Positions 6,273-12,965 of a stretch of 12,965 nucleotides of DNA are shown here, in pieces; within the stretch, counting starts at the first letter, position 1, and each line of letters begins with the position of its first letter. The notes under the pieces are model-generated. The model worked only from the letters and a program-made list of their open reading frames with translations. It was not told the origin of the DNA and searched no databases. The stretch comes from an uncultured Bacilli bacterium. GTDB taxonomy: Bacteria; Bacillota_I; Bacilli_A; RF39; UBA660. The DNA lies in contig CANQCH010000019.1 of the NCBI GenBank assembly GCA_947589165.1, forward strand, positions 1 to 12,965. The letters are read 5' to 3'. A program made the translations under genes and the position numbers.

Positions 6273-7290
6273 TAAACATCGCATCGCCAAAAGAAAAGAA
6301 GCGATATTTTTTTTGAATGGCAAATTCATAAGCATTTAAGATATTTTCTTTACTACTTAAAGCCGAAACTAACATTAAAAGCGTACTTTTTGGTAAATGA
6401 AAATTCGTAATTAAACCATCAATAGCTTGAAAAGTAAAACCGGGATAAATAAATATATCCGTATTGCCACTGGTTTCTTGAAAGGTACCAAATTTATGCA
6501 TTACGGTTTCGAGTACCCGCGTCGAAGTTGTTCCAACCGCGTATATTTTTCGTCCTTCCGCTTTCGCTTTATTTAATTTCATCGCCGCCTCTTGCGTTAA
6601 AATATAGTATTCACTATGCATTTTATGCTTGGTAATATCGGTAACTTCTACGGGGCGAAAGGTTCCTAAACCGACATGTAATGTTACATAAATGATTTCG
6701 ATGCCTTTATCCGCTAGTTCTTTTAACAATTCTTTGGTAAAATGAAGACCAGCTGTAGGGGCAGCTGCCGAACCAATATTTTTGGCATAAACCGTTTGAT
6801 ATCGAGATTGATCTACTAACTTTTCATGAATATAAGGTGGTAAAGGCATGGTTCCTAGTTGATCTAATATTTCATAAAAAATCCCGTGATAAATAAAATT
6901 AACTACAACTAAACCTTCTTCTTTTTTCTTAATTACTTTGGCTTTTAATAGACCATCGCCAAAACTAATAATAGTCCCTTCATGTAATCTTTTAAATGGC
7001 CTTGATAAACATTCCCAGCAATCTTTTTCCGTATTTTTTAATAGTAATAATTCAATGACGGCTTTCGTATCTTCTTTTTCTCCAATTAAACGAGCCGGTA
7101 TTACCTTAGTATCATTTAATACTAAACAATCACCCGGTTTTAAATATTGAGTAATGTTTTTAAAAGTATTTTCTTCTAAATCACCGGTTATTTTATCCAT
7201 GACTAAAAGCCGGGAATCACTCCGGTTTTTTAAAGGGGTTTGGGCAATTAATTCTTCGGGTAGATGATAATCATATTCGTTAATATTCAT
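6265..7290 (-). CDS. queA: S-adenosylmethionine:tRNA ribosyltransferase-isomerase
   Basis: A 341-residue QueA, the usual length. It transfers and isomerises the ribose of S-adenosylmethionine onto preQ1 in tRNA to give epoxyqueuosine, the step after Tgt. Family blocks in order are YDYHLPEELIAQTPL (6-20), SRLLVMD (26-32), LVLNDTKVIPARL (57-69), GSAAAPTAGLHFT (173-185), GLGTFRPV (207-214), GTTSTRVLE (253-261) and the closing NFHLPKSTLLMLVSAL (296-311). Nothing is missing. It is the last gene of the ruvB-to-queA operon, one base after the tmk stop, with AAGGGAT as binding site inside the end of tmk. No minus-strand terminator is visible after it, so transcripts may run antisense through the DUF3592-like gene. 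Confidence 0.97.
   Translation of the reverse strand: MNINEYDYHLPEELIAQTPLKNRSDSRLLVMDKITGDLEENTFKNITQYLKPGDCLVLNDTKVIPARLIGEKEDTKAVIELLLLKNTEKDCWECLSRPFKRLHEGTIISFGDGLLKAKVIKKKEEGLVVVNFIYHGIFYEILDQLGTMPLPPYIHEKLVDQSRYQTVYAKNIGSAAAPTAGLHFTKELLKELADKGIEIIYVTLHVGLGTFRPVEVTDITKHKMHSEYYILTQEAAMKLNKAKAEGRKIYAVGTTSTRVLETVMHKFGTFQETSGNTDIFIYPGFTFQAIDGLITNFHLPKSTLLMLVSALSSKENILNAYEFAIQKKYRFFSFGDAMFIK
6283..6314 (+). terminator. Possible terminator of the DUF3592-like gene, inside queA
   Basis: On the plus strand ATCGC (6283-6287) can pair with GCGAT (6301-6305) across a 13-base loop, followed by A and eight T (6307-6314). The stem is short, but the T run is good and it lies 10 bases after the stop at 6272. 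It lies wholly in the coding end of queA, so the match could be chance. Confidence 0.42.
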
Positions 7291-7291
7291 T

Positions 7292-7978
7292 TTATCCCTT
7301 CTTTTCTAAAATTTTTCTTACCCTAGTATATACCTCTTCATGAATATCTTCAATCTTTTTAATGCCGTATTCATCATAACAATTAATTTGATCAAAATGA
7401 TATAATTTACTTAATTCGAGATAAGTTGCTTCCGCATTTTTTAAATGTTGTTCGTCACGTTCATTTTCATCGGGTGCTTCTTTCCGATTTTGTTTTAAAA
7501 TCGTGGCATATTGATATGGCATATATAAAAAGATGACCGCATCAGGCTTTGGTAATTCTAAAATACCATATTCTAAATCAGCAATTTTTTGAAAAAGTTT
7601 TAACCGTTCCGCACTAGTTTTTAATTTTCCCCCTTGATGCGCCATGTTAGATTCAATATAACGGTCAATAATGACAATATCTCCTGCCTTTAAATGTTCT
7701 AAGATGATAGGCATATTATACCGGCGATCAGCCGCATAATAACAACAAGAAACTAAGGCATCGACTTGAGGTGCACCTTCCGGAAACCAACCTGGTCCAA
7801 TGGCTTCTTTACCTAAATAAGGTCCTCCAATAATTTTACCCGTGGGACTATCATATTTGGGAAACGTAAAAGGAAAGACATGATATCCTTCCGTTTCTAA
7901 ACGGGCAATTAATTTATTCGTTTGCGTTTCTTTCCCACTACAATCTGTTCCTTCAATAACAATTAATTTTCCTTGCAT
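7292..7978 (-). CDS. tmk: Thymidylate kinase (dTMP kinase), atypical subfamily
   Basis: A nucleoside monophosphate kinase of 228 residues, counted from the ATG at 7978. An in-frame ATG at 7996 exists, but AAGGTGA lies four to five bases before the inner ATG and the outer one lies inside DHFR, so the inner start is better. EGTDCSGKETQ (9-19) is the P-loop, with Glu where most have Ser or Thr. IIDRYIESN (103-111) holds the DRY element. The REPGG motif of common bacterial Tmk is replaced by FPKYDSPTG (39-47), closer to the pattern of eukaryotic dTMP kinases. A Gly/Pro-rich insert (51-70) follows. The position beside thyA and DHFR supports dTMP as substrate. The start is 4 bases after the DHFR stop, which lies inside its binding site. 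Confidence 0.87.
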   Translation of the reverse strand: MQGKLIVIEGTDCSGKETQTNKLIARLETEGYHVFPFTFPKYDSPTGKIIGGPYLGKEAIGPGWFPEGAPQVDALVSCCYYAADRRYNMPIILEHLKAGDIVIIDRYIESNMAHQGGKLKTSAERLKLFQKIADLEYGILELPKPDAVIFLYMPYQYATILKQNRKEAPDENERDEQHLKNAEATYLELSKLYHFDQINCYDEYGIKKIEDIHEEVYTRVRKILEKKG

Positions 7979-7982
7979 AAAA

Positions 7983-8456
7983 TCACCTTTTTTCATATAA
8001 AACTATTTCATAATGGGGATCTTCATCTTTTATTTGTGCTAATACTGTTCGAGTATACCGATCTAAAACAAAAACGGGAAAATAAGTATCGGCAGCACTA
8101 TGGGCAGCAATTTCCGTTAAATATAACCGGTCCGCATATGGTAAAAATAATTCATAAATGGCAGCCCCACCAATAATCATTACTTCTTCATCTAAACTTT
8201 GAAGATAAGCTAATAATGTCTTAAAATCAGCAAAAACTTGCCCTTGCGGAATGGCTTTAATTTTTTTAGATAAAACGATATATTCCCGGTTCTCTAATTT
8301 AGGGGGTAAAGAATAATAGGTATTAGCCCCCATCACAATCTTTTTCCCCATCGTTAAATTTTTAAAATTAATTAAATCTTTTTTTAAATGCCAAATGAGC
8401 TTATTATCTTTACCTAACTCATTATTTTGCCCAATGGCCGCAATTATACTAATCAT
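7983..8456 (-). CDS. folA: Dihydrofolate reductase
   Basis: A chromosomal-type DHFR of 157 residues. It reduces dihydrofolate, released by ThyA, back to tetrahydrofolate with NADPH. The N-terminal I-A-A-I-G-Q-N-N-x-L-G, IWHLKKDL (21-28) with active-site Asp 27, TYYSLP (46-51) and the IIGGAAIY cofactor turn (94-101) are all present. The usual GR(K/H)T after the second strand reads GANT (43-46), so the Arg that contacts the 2'-phosphate of NADPH in Escherichia coli is Ala here. The binding site AGGAG follows the thyA stop directly. Placed between thyA and tmk, it completes the dTMP cycle. Confidence 0.95.
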   Translation of the reverse strand: MISIIAAIGQNNELGKDNKLIWHLKKDLINFKNLTMGKKIVMGANTYYSLPPKLENREYIVLSKKIKAIPQGQVFADFKTLLAYLQSLDEEVMIIGGAAIYELFLPYADRLYLTEIAAHSAADTYFPVFVLDRYTRTVLAQIKDEDPHYEIVLYEKR

Positions 8457-8465
8457 TTTTTACTC

Positions 8466-9365
8466 CTATTTGGCAATCGCAAATTTAATTGGTCCTTGAT
8501 GCTGATAATTTTCGATTTTAATATCTTTTAATTCTTTCGAATTATCAAATTGATAAAAATCATCAATTTCCGGATTTAGCCATAAAGTTGGCGCCGGGTA
8601 ATCACCATTTTTCTCAAACCGGGCAATTTGTTCTTTTATGCCTTCAACTTGATTAACGTAAATATGCGCATCTTTAATTGAATAATCAATTTTTCCCGGT
8701 TTAAGATGGCAAACTTGGGCAATTAGCGATAATAAAACCGCATATTGTGTCACATTAAATGGTAAACCTAAAGGCACATCACAACTCCGTTGATGCACCC
8801 ATAAATTTAAATACCCATTGGTGACATCCCATTCCGTAGACCAAACACAACTTGGCAAAACCGCCGTGGGTAAAAATTCATCTTGCCATAATGATAAAAC
8901 CAGCCGTCGATCCGTTACATCAGTTTTTAAAGTTGTAATTAATTTATCTATTAAATGATATTTTTTAACAATAAAACCATAAGCCGTTCCAATCGTATGC
9001 GCGTACTTAGGATCAAATTCTTTCACAATATCTTTTTTTTGTAACTTCCCATCTTCCCAAACATTTTGGGTAGCATACCATTTGCCATCATTAGCGATTT
9101 CCCATTCATCCCAAATATGCACATCTCGTTCTTGTAACCATCTTACATCATTGGATTGAGCTTGATAAATCCAAAGCATTTCTAAAATGGCTTGCCGAAA
9201 AAATAATTGCTTCGTCGTTAAGCAAGGAAATTCTTCTTGTAAATCAAATTGTAAATGATAGCTTGGAATTTTAATGGAATTAATCCCGGTGCGATTTTCC
9301 ACCTCCACTCCCTCTTTTAAAATAGTTTGACATAATTTAAGATAATCTTTATCCCATTTGGACAT
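8466..9365 (-). CDS. thyA: Thymidylate synthase
   Basis: A 299-residue ThyA-type thymidylate synthase. It methylates dUMP with methylene-THF and releases dihydrofolate. ENRTG (23-27) is the phosphate-binding loop. The catalytic Cys is 173 in LPSCVW, where the common form is LPPCH. RSCDVPLGLPFNVTQYA (193-209) is the dUMP phosphate and nucleotide site, and DAHIYVNQ (232-239) has Gln where His is common in the N-H pair. The extra region around residues 90-120 makes it longer than the Escherichia coli enzyme (264 residues) and recalls the longer lactobacillar form. A perfect AGGAGG lies six bases before the ATG and overlaps the end of glyA. Confidence 0.96.
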   Translation of the reverse strand: MSKWDKDYLKLCQTILKEGVEVENRTGINSIKIPSYHLQFDLQEEFPCLTTKQLFFRQAILEMLWIYQAQSNDVRWLQERDVHIWDEWEIANDGKWYATQNVWEDGKLQKKDIVKEFDPKYAHTIGTAYGFIVKKYHLIDKLITTLKTDVTDRRLVLSLWQDEFLPTAVLPSCVWSTEWDVTNGYLNLWVHQRSCDVPLGLPFNVTQYAVLLSLIAQVCHLKPGKIDYSIKDAHIYVNQVEGIKEQIARFEKNGDYPAPTLWLNPEIDDFYQFDNSKELKDIKIENYQHQGPIKFAIAK

Positions 9366-9375
9366 AAAATACCTC

Positions 9376-10599
9376 CTAATAATGAAGAGGATATTGACTA
9401 GTTAAAGCAATTACCTCTTGGCTTAAATCATTTAAAATATCTTCATCAGTGGCATTTTTTAAAGCTCTTGCAATAATTAAACCAACTTGTTCAAATTCTT
9501 TTTCTTTAAAACCGCGTGTGGTCATTGCTGGTGAACCTAATCTTAAACCACTCGTAATAAACGGTTTTTCTTCGTCATTCGGAATCGTATTTTTATTAAC
9601 GGTAATATGAATTCGGTCTAAAAGTTTTTCGGCTTCTTTACCAGTTAGGCCCGTCGCACTTTTTACATCCACTAATATTAAATGATTATCGGTTCCGCCA
9701 GAAATGATACGAAATCCCGCTTGTTCTAAAGTCGTTGCCAATACTTTAATGTTTTTCAAAACTTGTTCTTGATAGCTTTTAAATTCGGGTTGTAAAGCTT
9801 CATAAAATGCTTGCGCTTTGGCGCCGATTACATGCATTAAAGGTCCCCCTTGAATGCCAGGGAAAACCGTTTTATCAATTTTTTTCGCAATTTCTTCATC
9901 GTTAGTTAAAATGATACCTCCGCGGGGTCCGCGTAAAGTTTTATGAGTTGTGGAAGTAACCACATCCGCATAAGGAATGGGAGATGGATGAAGACCAACC
10001 GCCACTAAACCAGCAATATGAGCCATATCCACCATTAAATAGGCCCCCACTTCATCCGCGATTTCTCTAAATTTAGCAAAGTCAATAATCCGAGAATAAG
10101 CTGAAGCCCCAGCAATAATCATTTTGGGTTTTTCCGCTAAAGCTTTAGTTCTTAAAGCTTCATAATCAATTAATTCCGTTTGAGGATCAACATCATAGTC
10201 CACAATAGTATAATCTTGTCCACTAAATGATAAGGGGTGTCCATGGGTTAAATGACCACCATTAGATAGATTCATCCCCATTACTTTATCACCTTTATTT
10301 AATAAAGCCCGATAAACAGCCATATTGGCACTCGAACCAGAATGGGGTTGTACATTAGCATATTTACAACCAAATAATTTTTTTAAATATTCTTGCGCTT
10401 GTAACTCAAAAATATCAATATTTTCACATCCACCATAGTATCTTTTACCAGGATATCCTTCCGCATATTTATTAGTTAAAATACTTCCTTGTAAAGCTAA
10501 AACATCTTTAGATGCATAGTTTTCACTGGCAATTAGTTCAATATTTTGTTCTTGTCTTAATCTCTCTTTTTTTAAAGCATCGGCCAAAATTTTATCCAT
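9376..10599 (-). CDS. glyA: Serine hydroxymethyltransferase
   Basis: A 407-residue PLP enzyme of normal length. It converts serine and THF to glycine and methylene-THF, the one-carbon donor used by ThyA next to it. ELIASENYAS (21-30), NKYAEGYPGKRYYGG (43-57), HSGSSANMAVY (86-96), DMAHIAGL (191-198) and TSTTHKTLRGPRGG (215-228) are complete. Lys 220 forms the internal aldimine with PLP. The binding site AAGGAGG is made of the last codons of folD, whose two final Arg codons are AGG AGG, followed nine bases later by the ATG. Confidence 0.98.
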   Translation of the reverse strand: MDKILADALKKERLRQEQNIELIASENYASKDVLALQGSILTNKYAEGYPGKRYYGGCENIDIFELQAQEYLKKLFGCKYANVQPHSGSSANMAVYRALLNKGDKVMGMNLSNGGHLTHGHPLSFSGQDYTIVDYDVDPQTELIDYEALRTKALAEKPKMIIAGASAYSRIIDFAKFREIADEVGAYLMVDMAHIAGLVAVGLHPSPIPYADVVTSTTHKTLRGPRGGIILTNDEEIAKKIDKTVFPGIQGGPLMHVIGAKAQAFYEALQPEFKSYQEQVLKNIKVLATTLEQAGFRIISGGTDNHLILVDVKSATGLTGKEAEKLLDRIHITVNKNTIPNDEEKPFITSGLRLGSPAMTTRGFKEKEFEQVGLIIARALKNATDEDILNDLSQEVIALTSQYPLHY

Positions 10600-10605
10600 T
10601 ATTTT

Positions 10606-11436
10606 CTACCTCCTTATCTTGGCTAATTTCACAATATTTTTTAATAGCATTGCAATGGTCATTGGTCCCACGCCCCCTGGAACTGGGGTAATAAAGGACA
10701 CTTTATCTTTAACACTTTCAAAATCCACATCCCCACATATATGACCATCAAGGCGATTTATGCCAACATCAATAATAATAGCGCCTTCTTTTATATCTTC
10801 TTTCTTGATAAAACCAGCTTTGCCCACGGCGACAATTAAAATATCGGCATCTTGAGTATATTTTTTTAAATTTATGGTTTTCGAATGAACCACGGTCACG
10901 GTGGCATCTCGATTTAAAAGAGCTAAGGCTAAAGGCCGTCCCACGATATTACTTCTACCCACGATTACTGCATGTTTCCCTGCAATATTAATATTAGCAT
11001 TTTCCAGTAAAGCAATAATGCCTTCGGGAGTTGCCGCCATAATTTTTTCATTATTAGTAGCTAAGGCACCCATATTCATTAAATGAAAGCCATCAGCATC
11101 TTTTTCCCATTTGATTAAATTCATTAATTTTTTTTCATCAAAATGGTTTGGTAAAGGGCTTTGAATTAAAATACCTGTTATATTGGGGCTAGCATTAAAC
11201 TCTTCAATTTGGGCAATAATATCTTCTTCTTTAGCATCTTCTTTAAAGCGTTTTAAGTAGGTTTTAATGCCAACTTCTTCACAAACTCGCATTTTATTTT
11301 TCACATAAATCTCACTACTGGGATTATTGCCGACAAAAATAATACCTAAACTGAGATGTAAATTTTCTCTTGCAATTTCCTCTTTTAATTCTGTCGTAAT
11401 TTGATTCGCTAAGGATTTTCCTTCAATTAATTGCAT
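10606..11436 (-). CDS. folD: Bifunctional methylene-THF dehydrogenase / methenyl-THF cyclohydrolase
   Basis: A 276-residue FolD that interconverts methylene-, methenyl- and 10-formyl-THF with NADP. I chose the ATG at 11436: AGGAGG lies seven bases before it, while the in-frame TTG at 11442 lies only one base after it. SEIYVKNK (41-48) holds the Tyr 44/Lys 48 pair. ILIQSPLP (89-96) has Ser where Leu is common. KDADGFH (112-118), VIVGRSNIVGRPLA (157-170) for the dinucleotide, and TPVPGGVGPMTIAML (250-264) follow. The usual PCTPxG reads AATPEG (135-140), a mild departure. The binding site overlaps the ruvB stop. Confidence 0.96.
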   Translation of the reverse strand: MQLIEGKSLANQITTELKEEIARENLHLSLGIIFVGNNPSSEIYVKNKMRVCEEVGIKTYLKRFKEDAKEEDIIAQIEEFNASPNITGILIQSPLPNHFDEKKLMNLIKWEKDADGFHLMNMGALATNNEKIMAATPEGIIALLENANINIAGKHAVIVGRSNIVGRPLALALLNRDATVTVVHSKTINLKKYTQDADILIVAVGKAGFIKKEDIKEGAIIIDVGINRLDGHICGDVDFESVKDKVSFITPVPGGVGPMTIAMLLKNIVKLAKIRR

Positions 11437-11448
11437 ATCCAAACCTCC

Positions 11449-12453
11449 TTAAAATAATGAATTTTGATTCACGATTTTTAAATGCTGATAAGCTTTTTCC
11501 GTCGCCACTCTCCCTCGTGCCGTCCGTTTAATAAAACCTTCTTGAAGTAAAAATGGTTCCACGATATCTTCAATAGTCGAAACTTCTTCCCCAATCGCAG
11601 TCGCTATCGTTTCAATCCCGACTGGTCCCCCATTAAATTTGGCAATTAAAGCATTTAAATAATCAATATCAATATTATCTAAGCCATATTTATCAACTTT
11701 TAAGCGGTCTAAAGATTGTAATGTAATCGCTAAATCAATATGACCATCACCATCAACTAAAGCAAAATCGCGTACCCGTTTAAATAATCGATTCGCAATT
11801 CTGGGCGTCCTTCTACTTCTTCTCGCTAATTCTAAAGCTGCATCTTCATCGATTGGCATGTCTAAGACTTTCGAAGTTCGTTTAACAATATTTTTTAATT
11901 CGTCATCGGTATAAAATTCTAGTTTATTTACGATACCAAACCGATCCCGTAAAGGTGAAGATAAATCGCCAGCTCTGGTTGTTGCCCCGACTAAAGTAAA
12001 GGGTGGTAAATCAATTTTGATACTTTTACTTTTACCTTCATTCCCAATAATAATATCCATTTCAAAATCTTCCATCGCGGGATAAAGAATTTCTTCAATA
12101 AAGGATGAAATGCGGTGAATTTCATCAATAAACAACACATCACCAGGTTCCAAGGTCGATAAAATGGCTGCCAAATCCCCACTTTTTTCAATTGCGGGTC
12201 CACTGGCCGTTTTAATATTTGCCCCTAATTCATTAGCAATGATATGGGCTAAAGTGGTCTTACCTAAACCCGGAGGACCATATAGTAATACATGATCTAA
12301 GGGTTCATTGCGCATCTTCGCCGCCTCAATAAAAACAGCTAAATTTTCTTTTATTTGTTGTTGTCCGACGTATTCCGCTAAACTAGTTGGTCGAATATTT
12401 TTTTCAAAGACATCTTCGTCTTTTAAATTAGAATCAATTATGCGGTTTTCCAC
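11449..12453 (-). CDS. ruvB: Holliday junction branch migration helicase RuvB
   Basis: A AAA+ ATPase that forms hexamers with RuvA and drives branch migration at Holliday junctions. I start it at GTG 12453 (334 residues). This gives ENRIIDS, which lines up with the start of Bacillus RuvB, and leaves GAGGG eight to nine bases upstream. GTG 12462 and ATG 12459 lie on or directly beside that binding site. GPPGLGKTT (59-67) is Walker A, DEIH (110-113) Walker B, GATTRAG (156-162) sensor 1, and LRDRFG (168-173) carries the arginine finger. The C-terminal winged helix has GGPVGIETIA and EPFLLQEGFIKRTARGR. ruvA is not beside it, since the next gene is spoIVB in the opposite direction. It is the first gene of the seven-gene operon. 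Confidence 0.97.
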   Translation of the reverse strand: MENRIIDSNLKDEDVFEKNIRPTSLAEYVGQQQIKENLAVFIEAAKMRNEPLDHVLLYGPPGLGKTTLAHIIANELGANIKTASGPAIEKSGDLAAILSTLEPGDVLFIDEIHRISSFIEEILYPAMEDFEMDIIIGNEGKSKSIKIDLPPFTLVGATTRAGDLSSPLRDRFGIVNKLEFYTDDELKNIVKRTSKVLDMPIDEDAALELARRSRRTPRIANRLFKRVRDFALVDGDGHIDLAITLQSLDRLKVDKYGLDNIDIDYLNALIAKFNGGPVGIETIATAIGEEVSTIEDIVEPFLLQEGFIKRTARGRVATEKAYQHLKIVNQNSLF

Positions 12454-12476
12454 AAGCATCACCCTCTTATAACTTC

Positions 12477-12505
12477 ATTATACTATAAACAACTTTTGAA
12501 CGAAA
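12477..12505 (-). promoter_or_regulatory. Probable promoter of the ruvB-to-queA operon
   Basis: On the minus strand a perfect TATAAT (12482 to 12477) lies about 24 bases before the GTG start of ruvB. The -35 region 17 bases upstream, TTTCGT (12505 to 12500), is a weak match. The transcript would start near 12470, directly ahead of the ribosome binding site. No clear SOS (LexA) box is present. Confidence 0.5.
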
Positions 12506-12600
12506 GCGAAATTTTGTTTTCTTTCTAAAATTTACCAATTGCCAATTATTGAGGTAGTAAAAAATAAAGAAAATACCATCATAAATATAGGTGGTTAAAG

Positions 12601-12965
12601 GTGAAAAAAGCAATCCTATTTTTAATAATTTTCTTTTGTCCTTTTAGTGTTTTAGCCTACTCTAATTATATAATCCCAGGTGGCGAAACCTTAGGGATTG
12701 AAATAAATAGTAATGGCATCATGATTATTGGGTTTTATCAAATAAATGGTAAATATAATTTAGGTCACCCTAATCTTAAAGCTGGCGACTATATTACTAA
12801 AATAAATGGTCAAAAAGTTAATACCATCAAAGAATTAACCCAAATTATTGAAAATAATGTCAAAGATCAAAAAATTGAGGTTACTTATTTACGAAATAAT
12901 AAAGAAAAAACAACTACTTTAGATTTAGTCTATGATGATGGTATATATAAAACGGGTTTATATGT
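12601..12965 (+). CDS. spoIVB: SpoIVB-type serine peptidase, N-terminal part (runs off the window)
   Basis: The GTG at 12601 has AGGTGG six bases upstream. The 121 visible codons give a signal peptide (about 1-19, KK start, hydrophobic core, V-L-A-Y end). Next comes IIPGGETLGIEINSNGIMIIGF (24-45), close to the Y-V-I-P-G-G-x-S-I-G-x-x-L block that opens SpoIVB, then a PDZ domain with AGDYITKINGQKV (61-73), and YKTGLY where the S55 peptidase domain begins. The catalytic residues lie beyond the window. In spore formers SpoIVB is made in the forespore and cleaves SpoIVFA to trigger sigma-K processing. Its presence suggests a sporulating ancestry but does not prove sporulation. I could not find a convincing sigma-A, sigma-F or sigma-G promoter in the 147 bases before it. 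Confidence 0.88.
   Translation, partial: MKKAILFLIIFFCPFSVLAYSNYIIPGGETLGIEINSNGIMIIGFYQINGKYNLGHPNLKAGDYITKINGQKVNTIKELTQIIENNVKDQKIEVTYLRNNKEKTTTLDLVYDDGIYKTGLY

Noticed and set aside
12496..12510. Possible LexA (SOS) box beside ruvB: TGAACGAAAGCGAAA
   Set aside because: Only the left half, GAAC, fits the Bacillota box CGAAC-N4-GTTCG. The right half is GCGA, so the dyad is absent.
12541..12600. Promoter for spoIVB
   Set aside because: TTGAGG and TTGCCA are possible -35 boxes but no -10 box follows at 16-18 bases, and neither a sigma-F nor a sigma-G pattern is convincing.
1..12965. CRISPR arrays, tRNA or rRNA genes, insertion sequences
   Set aside because: No regularly spaced repeats, no tRNA-like folds and no transposase frames or terminal inverted repeats were seen.

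Overview
The window comes from an AT-rich Gram-positive-type bacterium. Sampled 100-base blocks are about 32-34% GC. Most genes have AGGAGG-like ribosome binding sites and sigma-A style promoters. TGA is used as a stop (tgt, DHFR) and Trp is TGG, so this is genetic code 11 and not a code-4 Mycoplasma. The order ruvB ... queA ... tgt ... TIGR04086, a SpoIVB-type protein and a YetF/DUF421 protein all fit Bacillota. An uncultured gut-type member of Bacilli (RF39-like or Erysipelotrichales-like) is my best guess, but that is inference.

Layout from left to right. (1) 67-3258, minus strand: a surface-protein operon made of a 640-residue membrane-anchored extracellular protein, a PfkB sugar kinase with a Pro/Asn-rich tail and a small Smr protein. 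It has an extended -10 promoter at one end and an intrinsic terminator at the other. (2) 3287-4663: a DUF421/YetF membrane protein (minus) diverges from a TIGR04086 membrane protein (plus). The latter converges on a small pilin-like membrane protein (minus) through a two-way terminator that holds both stop codons in its loop. (3) 4660-5781: tgt (minus), divergent from a small DUF3592-like membrane protein (5886-6272, plus), with two promoters back to back sharing one -35 element. (4) 6265-12453, minus: a tightly packed operon ruvB-folD-glyA-thyA-DHFR-tmk-queA. (5) 12601 to the end, plus: the start of spoIVB.

The large operon holds a complete thymidylate cycle. GlyA and FolD supply and interconvert methylene-THF, ThyA makes dTMP, DHFR regenerates THF and Tmk makes dTDP. 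QueA and Tgt act in queuosine modification of tRNA. In Bacillus subtilis ruvAB, queA and tgt lie close together, so the folate/dTMP block looks inserted into an old neighbourhood.

The most interesting signal is in the 640-residue surface protein. A sharply bounded stretch of about 100 bp near its C-terminus (1399-1500) is 54% GC, with 65% GC at third codon positions, against roughly 13-15% in the codons on either side. It encodes a Tyr/Ser/Asn/Asp-rich segment ending in a G-V-R-P-V-L motif. This resembles the variable repeat of a diversity-generating retroelement target with a C-type-lectin-like (DUF6273/FGE-sulfatase-like) fold. No reverse transcriptase or template repeat is in the window, so the idea needs a genome-wide search. 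The same operon carries the two longest G/C homopolymers in the window (G7 and G6), which are candidate slippage sites.
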